64,000 nt of DNA. Origin: Christiangramia forsetii KT0803 (GTDB lineage: Bacteria > Bacteroidota > Bacteroidia > Flavobacteriales > Flavobacteriaceae). Positions 41,360 to 50,564 of the stretch are shown here, one piece after another. Below the pieces are notes generated by a model, which made no database searches, had not been told where the DNA came from, and saw nothing but the letters and a program-made list of their open reading frames with translations. Both the position numbers and the translations under genes were made by a program. Position 1 is the first letter of the stretch. Each line of letters starts with the position of its first letter. The stretch lies in assembly GCF_000060345.1 (NCBI RefSeq), contig NC_008571.1:124001-188000 (forward strand), in the 5' to 3' direction.

Positions 41360-44008
41360 ATGAATTTCATCAAATCAGTATTTCTTGTATTTATTTTCTC
41401 TTTTTTTCAGCTGCATTCCCAAACTTCAGCAAATAAAAAACCTGAGCTGGAGGTGAGTTTTGCTAAAAGAACTTACAGCACAACCTCGGTTAAGAATTTA
41501 GATCCCATTAAAATTGACGGGCTTATTGAAGATTCGGCTTGGAATTCGGTGGATTGGACTTCAAATTTTATTGAATGGGAGCCAGATAATAGTACACCTC
41601 CAAGTCAGCAAACAAAAATGAAGATTGTTTATGATGAAAAGAATCTTTATGTCGCTTTTCGCTGCTATGAATCTAATCCTGAAAATATAGTTCAACGAAT
41701 GGGCAGAAGGGATGACTTTCCCGGAGACTGGATTGAACTAAATATTGATAGTTATAATGATGATCGAACCGCATTTTCGTTTACAACTTCTGTGAGTGGT
41801 GTAAAGGGGGATGAATTTGTATCAAATAATGGTAATAACTGGGATAGTAGCTGGAATCCTATCTGGTACGTAAAAACAAATATAGACGATGAGGGCTGGA
41901 CCGCTGAACTAAGAATCCCTCTTAGTCAGCTTAGGTTTAGTAATGCAAAAGACCAGGTTTGGGGAATTCAAGCTACCAGAAGATATTTTAGTAAAGAAGA
42001 ACGATCTACCTGGCAACCTATTCCGGCAAATCCCGCCGGCTGGGTAAGTTCCTTTGGTGAACTTAGGGGGTTAAAAGATTTAGAGCCTCAAAAGCAATTG
42101 GAGATTCAGCCTTATTCAGTAACAAAATATAAAACCTATGAAGAGGAACCAGGTAATCCTTACAGAGATGGGAAAGACGGAGAATTGACTGCGGGTCTGG
42201 ATGCGAAAATTGGAATCACCAACGACCTTACTTTAGACCTTACTATTAATCCTGATTTTGGACAGGTAGATGCCGATCCGGGTGCTGTTTCTCTTGATGG
42301 ATTCGAGATTTTCTTTCAGGAGAGAAGACCATTCTTTGTAGAAAACAAGAACATTTTTGATTATAGATTCGGGAATTCGCAGGACAATCTTTTCTTTTCC
42401 AGAAGGATTGGGAGATCGCCACAGGGCAGAGCAGTGGGGCCGGGTGTAGTATATGCTGATACGCCAAATAACACTACAATACTTGGCGCTGCAAAATTTA
42501 GCGGAAAAACCGAAAATGGATGGACAATAGGTATTCTGGAATCTGTAACCGCCAAAGAATATGCTGATGTAACCAATGAGAATGGAGAAGAAAGTGAAGT
42601 TCTTGTAGAGCCTTTGACCAACTATCTCGTTGGTCGGGTTCAAAAAGATTTTAACGACAGGAATAGTTATATAGGGACTATGTTTACTGCTACTCATAGA
42701 AATATTGAGGAAGATTTAGGTTTTTTACATACTCAGGCACTATCTGGAGGCCTGGATTTTAAACACAACTGGAAAGAAAGAACATTCTACTTTGAAGGAA
42801 ATGCTGTTTTAAGCCATGTTCGGGGTAGTGAGGAAGCGATTCTGAATACTCAAAATTCTATTGTGCATTTATTTCAGAGAGTGGATGCAGATCATGTAGA
42901 ATTAGATCCTAATAAAACATCCCTTACAGGAACCGGTGGTAGATTTGAAATTGGAAAAGGTGGCGGCGGGAAATGGCGTTATAATGCCGGTGGTAAATGG
43001 ATCTCCCCGGAATTGGAGACCAATGATATTGGATTTTTACGTCAGGCAGATGACATACGTCAATACATAGGAGTGAGAAGGCTTTTTAATGAGTCTACCA
43101 ATTGGTTTAGAAGGGCCAGTATAGGTGTTGAGCAATCCAGTGCTTTTGATTTTGAAGGAAATTATAACCGGATGCAATATGAACTAGGAGCATTTATCAA
43201 TTATAAAAATAACTGGTGGAGTGAAGGTGGAGCTGCTCATAAACCCAGAATTTTTGTCAACTCGTTTTTAAGGGGAGGTCCGCGATGGAGGTTTAATGAA
43301 GAGAATTTCTGGTATCTTTTTTCGGGAACCGATCAGAGGAAAAAGCTAAGTTTCAGGCTTGGATATGTTCATTCACAGGCCAAACAGGATGCCTTTAGTC
43401 TAAGGAGGTATGTGGTTGGAACAAAATACCAGCCTTTAAATTCCCTGAATCTTTCTTTAGATCTGGAGTATGAGGAGAATCCCAGCAAAACACAATATAT
43501 AGCAGAAAGATCATTTAGCAATTCTGCCCGTTATATATTAGGGGACATAGATCAGGAGACATTAAGCGCTACATTGAGGGTGAATTACAGTATTAATCCC
43601 AATCTGTCTATTCAATATTACGGGCAGCCATTTATATTTAAAGCAGATTATTCAAATTTAAACTACGTGTTAGATCCTACTGCAAAAGATTTGAATAAAA
43701 GGGTTTCGTGGTATGATAGCGATCAAATTTCTTTTGAAAACGATTCTTATTTGATTGATGAAAACAGGGATGCTGTGACAGATTACACTATTAACAATCC
43801 AGATTTTGCTTTTGTGCAATTCCGGTCGAATCTCGTAGCTCGTTGGGAATATATTCCCGGATCTGAAATTTTCTTCGTGTGGTCGCAAGGAGTGACCGGT
43901 TTGGGTGATGTGAACAATAAATTCAGTGCGATCGTAGATAATCAACTTTTAAGACAACGACCACAGAATACCTTTTTAATAAAAGCGACCTATAGATTTA
44001 TATTATAA
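41360..44008 (+). CDS. DUF5916 protein with N-terminal CBM9-like domain
   Basis: The 882-residue protein has a signal peptide (ending QLHSQ, about residue 21). A carbohydrate-binding family 9-like beta-sandwich follows (about 45-240), with PIKIDGLIEDSAWNSVDWTSNFIEWEPDN, DEKNLYVAFRCYESNPENI and WTAELRIPLSQLRF. A DUF5916 region comes next (about 255-882), with LTINPDFGQVDADPGAVSLDGFEIFFQERRPFFVEN and a beta-barrel-like C-terminus ending TYRFIL. This is probably an outer-membrane protein; whether the CBM9-like domain binds sugar is unknown. No TonB or SusD-type partner is adjacent. Confidence 0.85.
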   Translation: MNFIKSVFLVFIFSFFQLHSQTSANKKPELEVSFAKRTYSTTSVKNLDPIKIDGLIEDSAWNSVDWTSNFIEWEPDNSTPPSQQTKMKIVYDEKNLYVAFRCYESNPENIVQRMGRRDDFPGDWIELNIDSYNDDRTAFSFTTSVSGVKGDEFVSNNGNNWDSSWNPIWYVKTNIDDEGWTAELRIPLSQLRFSNAKDQVWGIQATRRYFSKEERSTWQPIPANPAGWVSSFGELRGLKDLEPQKQLEIQPYSVTKYKTYEEEPGNPYRDGKDGELTAGLDAKIGITNDLTLDLTINPDFGQVDADPGAVSLDGFEIFFQERRPFFVENKNIFDYRFGNSQDNLFFSRRIGRSPQGRAVGPGVVYADTPNNTTILGAAKFSGKTENGWTIGILESVTAKEYADVTNENGEESEVLVEPLTNYLVGRVQKDFNDRNSYIGTMFTATHRNIEEDLGFLHTQALSGGLDFKHNWKERTFYFEGNAVLSHVRGSEEAILNTQNSIVHLFQRVDADHVELDPNKTSLTGTGGRFEIGKGGGGKWRYNAGGKWISPELETNDIGFLRQADDIRQYIGVRRLFNESTNWFRRASIGVEQSSAFDFEGNYNRMQYELGAFINYKNNWWSEGGAAHKPRIFVNSFLRGGPRWRFNEENFWYLFSGTDQRKKLSFRLGYVHSQAKQDAFSLRRYVVGTKYQPLNSLNLSLDLEYEENPSKTQYIAERSFSNSARYILGDIDQETLSATLRVNYSINPNLSIQYYGQPFIFKADYSNLNYVLDPTAKDLNKRVSWYDSDQISFENDSYLIDENRDAVTDYTINNPDFAFVQFRSNLVARWEYIPGSEIFFVWSQGVTGLGDVNNKFSAIVDNQLLRQRPQNTFLIKATYRFIL

Positions 44009-44027
44009 TTGCGGTAAGAAGTTTGCT

Positions 44028-44540
44028 TTACTTTATTCTAACACCTTTGCTCGTAAATGATAAGCCTTGTTGTCCCGAAGTGGAGATCATCACTCCTTCA
44101 AAAAGTGGTTCTGGTGAGTACTCATTAGTTGACCATTCAAAAATGAAGTTGGCACCCGTTCCTCCAGCGATATCGGTTTCATCAACTACGATCTCTACAG
44201 TCTCCAGTGGGGCGATATAAATGGGATGATCAAAATAAATTCGTATAGGTTTTCCTTCCGTATTAAAATATTCAGCTTTATCAATATAAATGGTATCATT
44301 TATATCAACATTTCTCATGCTTACCGTTGAAGTAAGATTATGCGTTCTATGTTCTGTCTGGCTATATATTTCTGAATAAACTGAAAGGTATGAAGTGCCT
44401 TTTTTTAAAGAATCTGTAACAGAATTTTCTACACCTCTGGCTTCCCAATCTACAGGATTGTATGAGCTGATCGTTTTCTCATCCTCACAAGATGTGATGA
44501 GTCCGGCAAAAAATATGATTAAAATTCCCTTTTTTATCAT
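44028..44540 (-). CDS. Hypothetical lipoprotein, beta-sandwich-like
   Basis: With the start MIKKGILIIFFAGLITSC (ATG complement ending 44540) the product has 170 residues and a clear lipoprotein signal with Cys 18. The frame stays open 14 codons upstream into polA, but those codons are not needed. The mature part has alternating strands (LTSTVSMRNVDINDTIYIDKAEYFN, YIAPLETVEIVVDETDI, GANFIFEWS), which suggest an immunoglobulin-like or beta-sandwich fold. No family is recognised. It lies 7 bp after polA on the same strand, and its end faces the DUF5916 gene 19 bp away. Confidence 0.7.
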   Translation of the reverse strand: MIKKGILIIFFAGLITSCEDEKTISSYNPVDWEARGVENSVTDSLKKGTSYLSVYSEIYSQTEHRTHNLTSTVSMRNVDINDTIYIDKAEYFNTEGKPIRIYFDHPIYIAPLETVEIVVDETDIAGGTGANFIFEWSTNEYSPEPLFEGVMISTSGQQGLSFTSKGVRIK

Positions 44541-44547
44541 GATATGA

Positions 44548-47376
44548 TTAATGCGCTTCCAGCCAGTTTTTGCCAACCCCAAGATCTACATCTAAAGGAA
44601 CTTCCAGTTTATAAGCGTTCTCCATTTCAGATTTTATCATTTTCTGAACTTTTTCCAATTCATCTTTATGAGCATCAAATACCAGTTCATCATGTACCTG
44701 AAGTAGCATTTTAGTTTTATAATTTTCTTCCTTCAGTTTTTTATGAATATTGATCATCGCCAGTTTGATGATATCGGCAGCACTTCCCTGAATAGGAGCA
44801 TTCACGGCGTTGCGTTCAGCTGCACCTCTCACAATGGCATTTCTGGAATTAATATCTTTTAAATAGCGACGTCTTCCCAAAACGGTAGATACGTGACCGT
44901 TTTCCCTGGCAAATTCCACCTGATCTGCAATGAAATTACTAAGTTTTGGATATGTTTTATAATAAGTATCGATGAGTTCTTTCGATTCACTTCTGGAAAG
45001 TGACGTTTGATTGCTTAGTCCAAAAGCGGAAACTCCATAAATGATCCCGAAATTTACAGTTTTCGCATTGCTTCTTTGCTCTCGGGTCACTTCTTCCAAC
45101 GGCACGTTGAAAACCTTTGCAGCAGTAGATGCATGAATATCTTCTCCATCCTTAAACGCTTGGATCATATTCTCTTCATTACTCAAAGCGGCAATGATCC
45201 TTAGTTCTATCTGGGAATAATCGGCAGCAAGCAGCACATAATTCTCATCCCTGGGCACAAATGCTTTTCTAACCTGTTTTCCTCTTTCTGTTCTAATAGG
45301 GATATTCTGAAGGTTTGGATTGTTTGAACTCAATCTTCCCGTTGCTGCAGTGGTTTGTACATAATCTGTATGTACTCTACCCGTTGTTCTCTCTACCTGA
45401 TTCGGGAGTGCATCTACATAAGTATTCTGAAGTTTAACAAGTCCGCGGTAATCCAGAACATGTTGAACAATATCATTTTCTTCAGCTAAACTTGAAAGTA
45501 CATCTTCACTGGTGGAATATTGCCCGGTCTTGGTTTTCTTGGGTTTTTTAGATAATTCCATTTTCTCAAACAGAATGATTCCCAGCTGTTTTGGGGAACT
45601 AATTAAAAATTCTTCACCTGCAGCTTCATAAATTTTGGTCTCGAGATCTTTAATGTCTGAAGCCAGCGCTTCAGATAATGACTTTAAATATTCTTCATCC
45701 AGTTTAATTCCTTCCAGTTCCATATCGGCAAGAACTTCTACTAGCGGAATTTCAATCTCATTAAAAAGTTTCCTGGTTTCAGCTTCCTCCAGTTCTTTTT
45801 CAAAAAGGTTTTTAAGCTGAAAAGTGATATCGGCATCTTCAACGGCATACTCGGTTTGTTTATCCAATGCCACATCTCTCATGCTACCCTGATTTTTACC
45901 TTTTTTACCGATCAATTCTGAAATGGGCTGCGGAGTATAATTAAGGTATGTTTCCGCCAGCACATCCATATTATGACGCATATCCGGATTAATAAGATAA
46001 TGCGCGATCATGGTATCAAATAATGCACCTTTTACGTCGATCTTATATTTGTCCAGAACTTTAATATCATATTTCAGGTTTTGGCCGATCTTTTCAATTT
46101 TATCGTTTTCAAAGAAATTTCTGAGTTCTTCTATGAGTTTTTGGGCTTCTTTTTTTTCTTCAGGAAACGGCAAATAAAAACCTTTTCCGGCTTCCCAGGA
46201 GAAAGCAATTCCTACCAATTCAGCATCCAGAGTATTCAAACTGGTTGTTTCTGTATCGAAACAAACGCTCTTTTGTTTCAGAAGTTTTTCAATAAAGATC
46301 TTTCTAGCCATTTCAGTATTCAATGACTGATAGAAATGTGGCGTATCTGAAAGATTAGTTCTGGAAGAAGTTCTCTCAATCTCTTCGCCATCTCCACCAA
46401 ATAAGGAGAATTGTCCCGCTCCGGCAGTTGCCTGCGCATTCTTTTTAGCTGAAGGTGAATTCGAGACCTGGGTTTGTTTTGTTTCTTCTTCTCCGCTAAA
46501 TAATTTTATAAACTGATCTTTTAATCTTCTGAATTCTAATTCTTCAAATATCTCCTGAACTTTATCCCCGTCGGGCATGGAAAGTTCGTAATCCTCTGCA
46601 TGAAATTTCACATCACAATCAATGAAGATCGTCGCCAGTTTTTTAGATAAACGCCCTAATTCAGCATTTTCGATCACCTTCTCCTTCATTTTCCCTTTCA
46701 GGTCATCGGTATTTTCAAGTAGGGCTTCCATACTGCCGTATTTCTTGAGGAATTTTTTGGCAGTTTTTTCACCCACTCCCGGAAGTCCCGGAATATTATC
46801 TACAGAATCTCCCATCATTCCAAGGAAATCGATTACCTGCTCGGGTCTTTCTACTTCAAATTTCTTCTGAACTTCGGGAATTCCCCAAATCTCTATTCCG
46901 TTACCCATTCTTGCAGGGCGATACATAAAGATATTTTCAGAAACCAATTGTGCAAAATCCTTATCAGGAGTAACCATATAAACCTTATAATTCTCCTTTT
47001 CGGCCTGTTTGGCCAGAGTTCCAATAATATCATCGGCCTCCATTCCGGCGCATTCTACCACGGGAATATGCATCGCTTTTAAAATATCCTGAATAATTGG
47101 AATAGCCTCTCGAATAGGTTCCGGGGTTTCATCCCTGTTCGCTTTATATTCAGCAAACATTTCCGTTCTTTCCTTGCTACCGTCTTTATCGAAACATACT
47201 GCCAGATGATCGGGTTTTTCTCTTCTTATCACATCAAAAAGAGAATTGGTAAAACCCATGATCGCGGAGGTATTGAATCCCTTGGAATTGATCCTCGGGT
47301 TCTTGATAAAAGCGTAATATCCGCGGAAAATTAGAGCGTATGCGTCGAGTAAAAAAAGGCGTTTTTGATCGGCCAT
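44548..47376 (-). CDS. polA: DNA polymerase I
   Basis: The 942-residue enzyme fills gaps and removes RNA primers. The 5'-3' exonuclease domain spans about 1-300 (LFLLDAYALIFRGYYAFIKN, ADDIIGTLAKQA, TPDKDFAQLVSEN, GVGEKTAKKFLKKYG). The 3'-5' exonuclease domain (about 345-545) keeps its acidic residues in VCFDTETTSL, IGQNLKYDIKVL and YAVEDADIT, so proofreading is probably active. The polymerase domain follows with LLAADYSQIELRIIAALS, RSNAKTVNFGIIYGVSAFGL and LLQVHDELVFDA. Length and motifs are standard. A lipoprotein gene follows 7 bp downstream. Confidence 0.97.
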   Translation of the reverse strand: MADQKRLFLLDAYALIFRGYYAFIKNPRINSKGFNTSAIMGFTNSLFDVIRREKPDHLAVCFDKDGSKERTEMFAEYKANRDETPEPIREAIPIIQDILKAMHIPVVECAGMEADDIIGTLAKQAEKENYKVYMVTPDKDFAQLVSENIFMYRPARMGNGIEIWGIPEVQKKFEVERPEQVIDFLGMMGDSVDNIPGLPGVGEKTAKKFLKKYGSMEALLENTDDLKGKMKEKVIENAELGRLSKKLATIFIDCDVKFHAEDYELSMPDGDKVQEIFEELEFRRLKDQFIKLFSGEEETKQTQVSNSPSAKKNAQATAGAGQFSLFGGDGEEIERTSSRTNLSDTPHFYQSLNTEMARKIFIEKLLKQKSVCFDTETTSLNTLDAELVGIAFSWEAGKGFYLPFPEEKKEAQKLIEELRNFFENDKIEKIGQNLKYDIKVLDKYKIDVKGALFDTMIAHYLINPDMRHNMDVLAETYLNYTPQPISELIGKKGKNQGSMRDVALDKQTEYAVEDADITFQLKNLFEKELEEAETRKLFNEIEIPLVEVLADMELEGIKLDEEYLKSLSEALASDIKDLETKIYEAAGEEFLISSPKQLGIILFEKMELSKKPKKTKTGQYSTSEDVLSSLAEENDIVQHVLDYRGLVKLQNTYVDALPNQVERTTGRVHTDYVQTTAATGRLSSNNPNLQNIPIRTERGKQVRKAFVPRDENYVLLAADYSQIELRIIAALSNEENMIQAFKDGEDIHASTAAKVFNVPLEEVTREQRSNAKTVNFGIIYGVSAFGLSNQTSLSRSESKELIDTYYKTYPKLSNFIADQVEFARENGHVSTVLGRRRYLKDINSRNAIVRGAAERNAVNAPIQGSAADIIKLAMINIHKKLKEENYKTKMLLQVHDELVFDAHKDELEKVQKMIKSEMENAYKLEVPLDVDLGVGKNWLEAH

Positions 47377-47836
47377 TGAGATTGTTTAAATATAAAGTTG
47401 AGATTATTTCAAAACTACAAAGATTAAGTCAGTCTTCCTTATGAAAGGATTCAATTATGAATATTTAATGTCACATTGAACAGCTTGTCCTGAGCATTGT
47501 CGAAGGACAGTCCAAATGTGAATTTTAATACCAATAAATTCAGACATTAAATATTAATATCTGCCACGAATGCACTAATAATTTATATAGAAATAATCAG
47601 ATATTTATTTCGCGCTTTTAATTTCTGGACTAGGCTTCGACTGCGCTCAGCCTGACATCGAAATGCCAGGGGATTAATTAGTGCATTCGTGGCAAAAAAA
47701 AGAATAGTATTTGGTCGTCACCCTGAATTTATTTCAGGGTCTCAGATTGCTTTGTCAATTCCAATTATTATTAGATTCTGAAACAAGTTCAGAATGACGC
47801 TTATGATGTTGAGATATTTTGCGGATATTACAGCAA
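47377..47836. repeat. Repeat-filled intergenic segment between polA and the asparaginase gene
   Basis: Contents in order: a hairpin TGTCCT...AGGACA within TCACATT...AATGTGA (about 47470-47515); an 18-bp perfect inverted repeat TGCCACGAATGCACTAAT (47562-47579 and 47677-47694) enclosing CTTCGACTGCGCTCAGCCTG (about 47637); and a pair of inverted R1 units, CGTCACCCTGAATTTATTTC (from 47716) and TCTGAAACAAGTTCAGAATG (ending 47799). No coding sequence is supported. Confidence 0.7.
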
Positions 47837-48814
47837 TTATTCATTTAAATAAGAAGCACTCAAATTGTCAGTGCTCTCTCCTTTATGAAATTTCGCATAA
47901 CTAAATCCTTTATGAATACAATAAGACCCGATCTCTCCCTGCTTATTTAAGGCAACATACGCCACTTGAAAATCTTTATAATTGGGAGCTGTTCTAATAG
48001 TTCTCATCACCGCTTCCTTGCAGGCTTCCTGAGGAGACATTCCATTTCGCATGAGTTCTACTATTAAAAAACTACCTACACTTTTCATAATGGCTTCACC
48101 CATCCCGGTTCCAACGGCACCTCCAACTTCATTATCAAGGAATAGTCCGGCACCAATTAGAGGGGAATCTCCAACACGACCGTTTATCTTGTATGATAAA
48201 CCTGAAGTGGTACAAGCGGCGGCAATGTCACCTTTCTTGTCCAGGCAGAGCATGCCAATAGTATCATGATTTTCTATATTGATAATAGGCTTGTATTCTT
48301 TATGTTCCAGCCACTCTTTCCAGGCTTTTTCTGAATCTTCGGTAAGCAGATTTTTCTTTTGGAATCCCTGCTGAATGGCAAACTGCAAAGCTCCTTCCCC
48401 GGCCAGCATTACATGTGGAGTTTCTTCCATGACCTTTCTGGCTACAGAAACCGGGTGCTCAATTTCTTTAAGGTAAACTACAGCGCCGGCATCTCCATCG
48501 GGAGACATAATACAGGCATCTACGGTTACATTTCCGTCCCTGTCTGGTGCACCACCATTTCCAACCGTGGTATTTTTTAAATTAGCTTCTTCAACCATCA
48601 CTCCTTTTTCTACGGAATCAAGGGCAGATTTGCCATTTTCTAACATTTTTCCCGCCATTTTTGTGGCATTCTGAAAATTCCAGGTGGCAACGGCCACCGG
48701 ATATTGTTGAGTCATATTTAATTCGTTTAATATAGTTTTGGAAAATAGCGAAGGAGTTGCACTTAAGCCAGCTCCGGCAATCCCCGTATTCTTTATAAAA
48801 TTTCTGCGTTTCAT
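47837..48814 (-). CDS. N4-(beta-N-acetylglucosaminyl)-L-asparaginase (glycosylasparaginase)
   Basis: This Ntn hydrolase cleaves the GlcNAc-Asn bond of glycoproteins. The 325-residue precursor has a twin-arginine-like start (MKRRNFIKNTGIAGAGLS), so periplasmic export by Tat is likely. The autocleavage site is HDTIGMLCLDKKG, where Thr 185 becomes the new N-terminal nucleophile. GNGGAPDRDGNVTVDACIM, ACTTSGLSYKINGRVGDSPLIGAG and GGAVGTGMGEAIMKS form the substrate and Thr-stabilising regions. It fits degradation of N-glycans or glycopeptides; no other glycan enzymes are next to it. Confidence 0.93.
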   Translation of the reverse strand: MKRRNFIKNTGIAGAGLSATPSLFSKTILNELNMTQQYPVAVATWNFQNATKMAGKMLENGKSALDSVEKGVMVEEANLKNTTVGNGGAPDRDGNVTVDACIMSPDGDAGAVVYLKEIEHPVSVARKVMEETPHVMLAGEGALQFAIQQGFQKKNLLTEDSEKAWKEWLEHKEYKPIINIENHDTIGMLCLDKKGDIAAACTTSGLSYKINGRVGDSPLIGAGLFLDNEVGGAVGTGMGEAIMKSVGSFLIVELMRNGMSPQEACKEAVMRTIRTAPNYKDFQVAYVALNKQGEIGSYCIHKGFSYAKFHKGESTDNLSASYLNE

Positions 48815-48944
48815 TTTTATAATGATTGCATAAATATAATATTTTGGATATTCTGGAACTAAATCTCAAACCTTTATTGATATTCCATTGGAAACGATCA
48901 ACTTAAATTATCGTTAATTCAATATTCATAGATTCTATAAAACT

Positions 48945-48952
48945 TATCTTCG
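48945..48952 (+). promoter_or_regulatory. Possible -7 element for the metallophosphoesterase gene
   Basis: TATCTTCG matches 7 of 8 of TAnnTTTG, 16 bp before the ATG at 48969 and only 7 bp before the in-frame TTG at 48960. This favours the ATG. Confidence 0.3.
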
Positions 48953-48968
48953 CGAAAAATTGTTATTA

Positions 48969-50192
48969 ATGCGTTGGATTATTCTCGCAGCGATCTATCT
49001 GGTTGTTGATATTTATGCTTATCAGGCCTTAAGGGTTTTTACTAAAAACATTTGGGTTGCGGTGATTTATTTCATCATTTCAGCAATTGTAATTGGAAAT
49101 TTATTCTATCAATTCAATCAACCGGCACCTAATGATGGTTTCGGAGGAGGACGTGGTTATGCTATAGGAATCTTTCTGGCTTTCTTTGTCGGAAAAATCG
49201 TGCTGTCTTTTGTAATGTTGGGAGAGGATGTTGTGCGTATTCCGATTGCTGGAATTCAGAAGTTTTTCGGTTCTTCACAGAGTTTTGACATGCCCTCTAG
49301 AAGAAAATTTATTAGCACCATTGCGATAGGTTTGGCGGCCATTCCTTTTGCAGGTCTACTCTACGGAATGTATAAAGGAAAGTACAATTTTCGTGTTTTA
49401 CGATATACGCTATATTTCGAAGATCTGCCAGAAGCTTTTGATGGTTATAAAATTAGTCAGATTAGTGATGTGCACAGCGGAAGTTTTGATAATAAAGAGA
49501 AAATTCGATACGGTGTAGATCTTTTGAAAGAACAAGCCAGTGATCTCGTGGTTTTCACCGGGGATCTGGTGAACAATAAAGCTTCAGAAATGGATGGCTG
49601 GAAAGAGTTGTTTTCTGAAGTAAAAGCAACAGATGGCGTTTATTCTATTCTAGGAAACCATGATTATGGAGACTACCATAATTGGGAAAGCGCTGCTGCC
49701 AAGAAAAAAAATCTTGATAAGTTGAAGCAGACACATGGTGAAATGGGCTGGAACCTTTTGCTCAATGAAAACCGTTTTATTGAAAAAGATGGTCAGCGTA
49801 TCGCGTTGGTGGGAGTAGAGAATTGGGGAGCAGGTTTTAAGCAGGTAGGGGATCTTGAGAAAGCTGGACAGGGTGTTGATGAAAAGGATTTCAAGGTTTT
49901 ATTGAGCCATGATCCTTCGCACTGGGAGCAGGAAGTTAAGATGCATCCTAAAAAATATCATTTAACCATGAGTGGGCATACACACGGAATGCAATTCGGG
50001 ATTGAGATCCCTGGTTGGTTCAAGTGGAGCCCTGTTCAGTACAGATATAAGCATTGGGCTGGGATCTATGAAGAAGCAGGAAGATATATTAATGTAAATA
50101 GAGGCTTCGGCTTTCTTGCTTATCCCGGGCGTATTGGAATCTGGCCGGAGATTAGTGTTATCGAATTGAAAAAAGGTTCGAAACCCGCATAA
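48969..50192 (+). CDS. Membrane metallophosphoesterase (YkuE-like)
   Basis: The 407-residue protein (an in-frame TTG three codons upstream is possible) has about four N-terminal membrane helices (about 3-20, 27-45, 65-87, 112-130). A calcineurin-type phosphoesterase domain follows with all metal motifs: ISQISDVHSG, VVFTGDLVNNKA, GNHDYGDYHN, LLSHDPSHWE and SGHTHGMQFG. Relatives of the YkuE/YaeI group hydrolyse phosphoesters of lipids such as UDP-diacylglucosamine; the substrate here is unknown. It heads a run with the thioredoxin-like gene 75 bp later. Confidence 0.88.
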   Translation: MRWIILAAIYLVVDIYAYQALRVFTKNIWVAVIYFIISAIVIGNLFYQFNQPAPNDGFGGGRGYAIGIFLAFFVGKIVLSFVMLGEDVVRIPIAGIQKFFGSSQSFDMPSRRKFISTIAIGLAAIPFAGLLYGMYKGKYNFRVLRYTLYFEDLPEAFDGYKISQISDVHSGSFDNKEKIRYGVDLLKEQASDLVVFTGDLVNNKASEMDGWKELFSEVKATDGVYSILGNHDYGDYHNWESAAAKKKNLDKLKQTHGEMGWNLLLNENRFIEKDGQRIALVGVENWGAGFKQVGDLEKAGQGVDEKDFKVLLSHDPSHWEQEVKMHPKKYHLTMSGHTHGMQFGIEIPGWFKWSPVQYRYKHWAGIYEEAGRYINVNRGFGFLAYPGRIGIWPEISVIELKKGSKPA

Positions 50193-50206
50193 TTACAAGA
50201 ATTTCC

Positions 50207-50214
50207 TATATTTG
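50207..50214 (+). promoter_or_regulatory. -7 element for the thioredoxin-like gene
   Basis: TATATTTG fully matches TAnnTTTG, 53 bp before the ATG at 50268. Confidence 0.4.
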
Positions 50215-50267
50215 ATTAAAGCTGGTATAAGTGGTGGAAACCATGAGCTAAAAATAAATCCTGAATT

Positions 50268-50564
50268 ATGTCAAAATTTGGTGAATTAGTAGACTTAAAT
50301 ATTCCTGTTCTTTTGGATTTTTATACCGAATGGAACGATGCTTCTGTAGCTATGCATCCTGTGTTGAGAGATGTCGCTGCGGCATTGGGAGACAAGGCGA
50401 AAGTGATTAAAATTGATGTGGATAAAAATTCCCAGTTGGCTGAAGCGCTGCGTGTAAAAGGGCTTCCTACACTAATGATCTATAAGTCTGGTGAGATGAA
50501 GTGGCGACATAGTGGCGAGCAGGATGCCAATACACTTATTGGTTTGCTTAAAGAACATCTTTGA
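50268..50564 (+). CDS. Thioredoxin-fold protein lacking the redox cysteines
   Basis: The 98-residue protein has the whole thioredoxin scaffold: IPVLLDFYTEW, KVIKIDVDKNSQLAEALRVKGLPTLMIYKSGE with the conserved cis-Pro, and a C-terminal helix. However, the WCGPC active site reads WNDAS (Trp 22-Ser 26), and the protein has no Cys at all. It cannot do thiol-disulphide exchange and may act as a chaperone-like or binding module. It overlaps the end of the convergent deacetylase gene by 17 bp. I recall similar cysteine-less forms in other Flavobacteriaceae, so it is probably not a pseudogene. Confidence 0.87.
   Translation: MSKFGELVDLNIPVLLDFYTEWNDASVAMHPVLRDVAAALGDKAKVIKIDVDKNSQLAEALRVKGLPTLMIYKSGEMKWRHSGEQDANTLIGLLKEHL

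Noticed and set aside
42233-42697. Long minus-strand frames opposite the DUF5916 gene
   Set aside because: They lie entirely within a clear coding gene and look like its complement.
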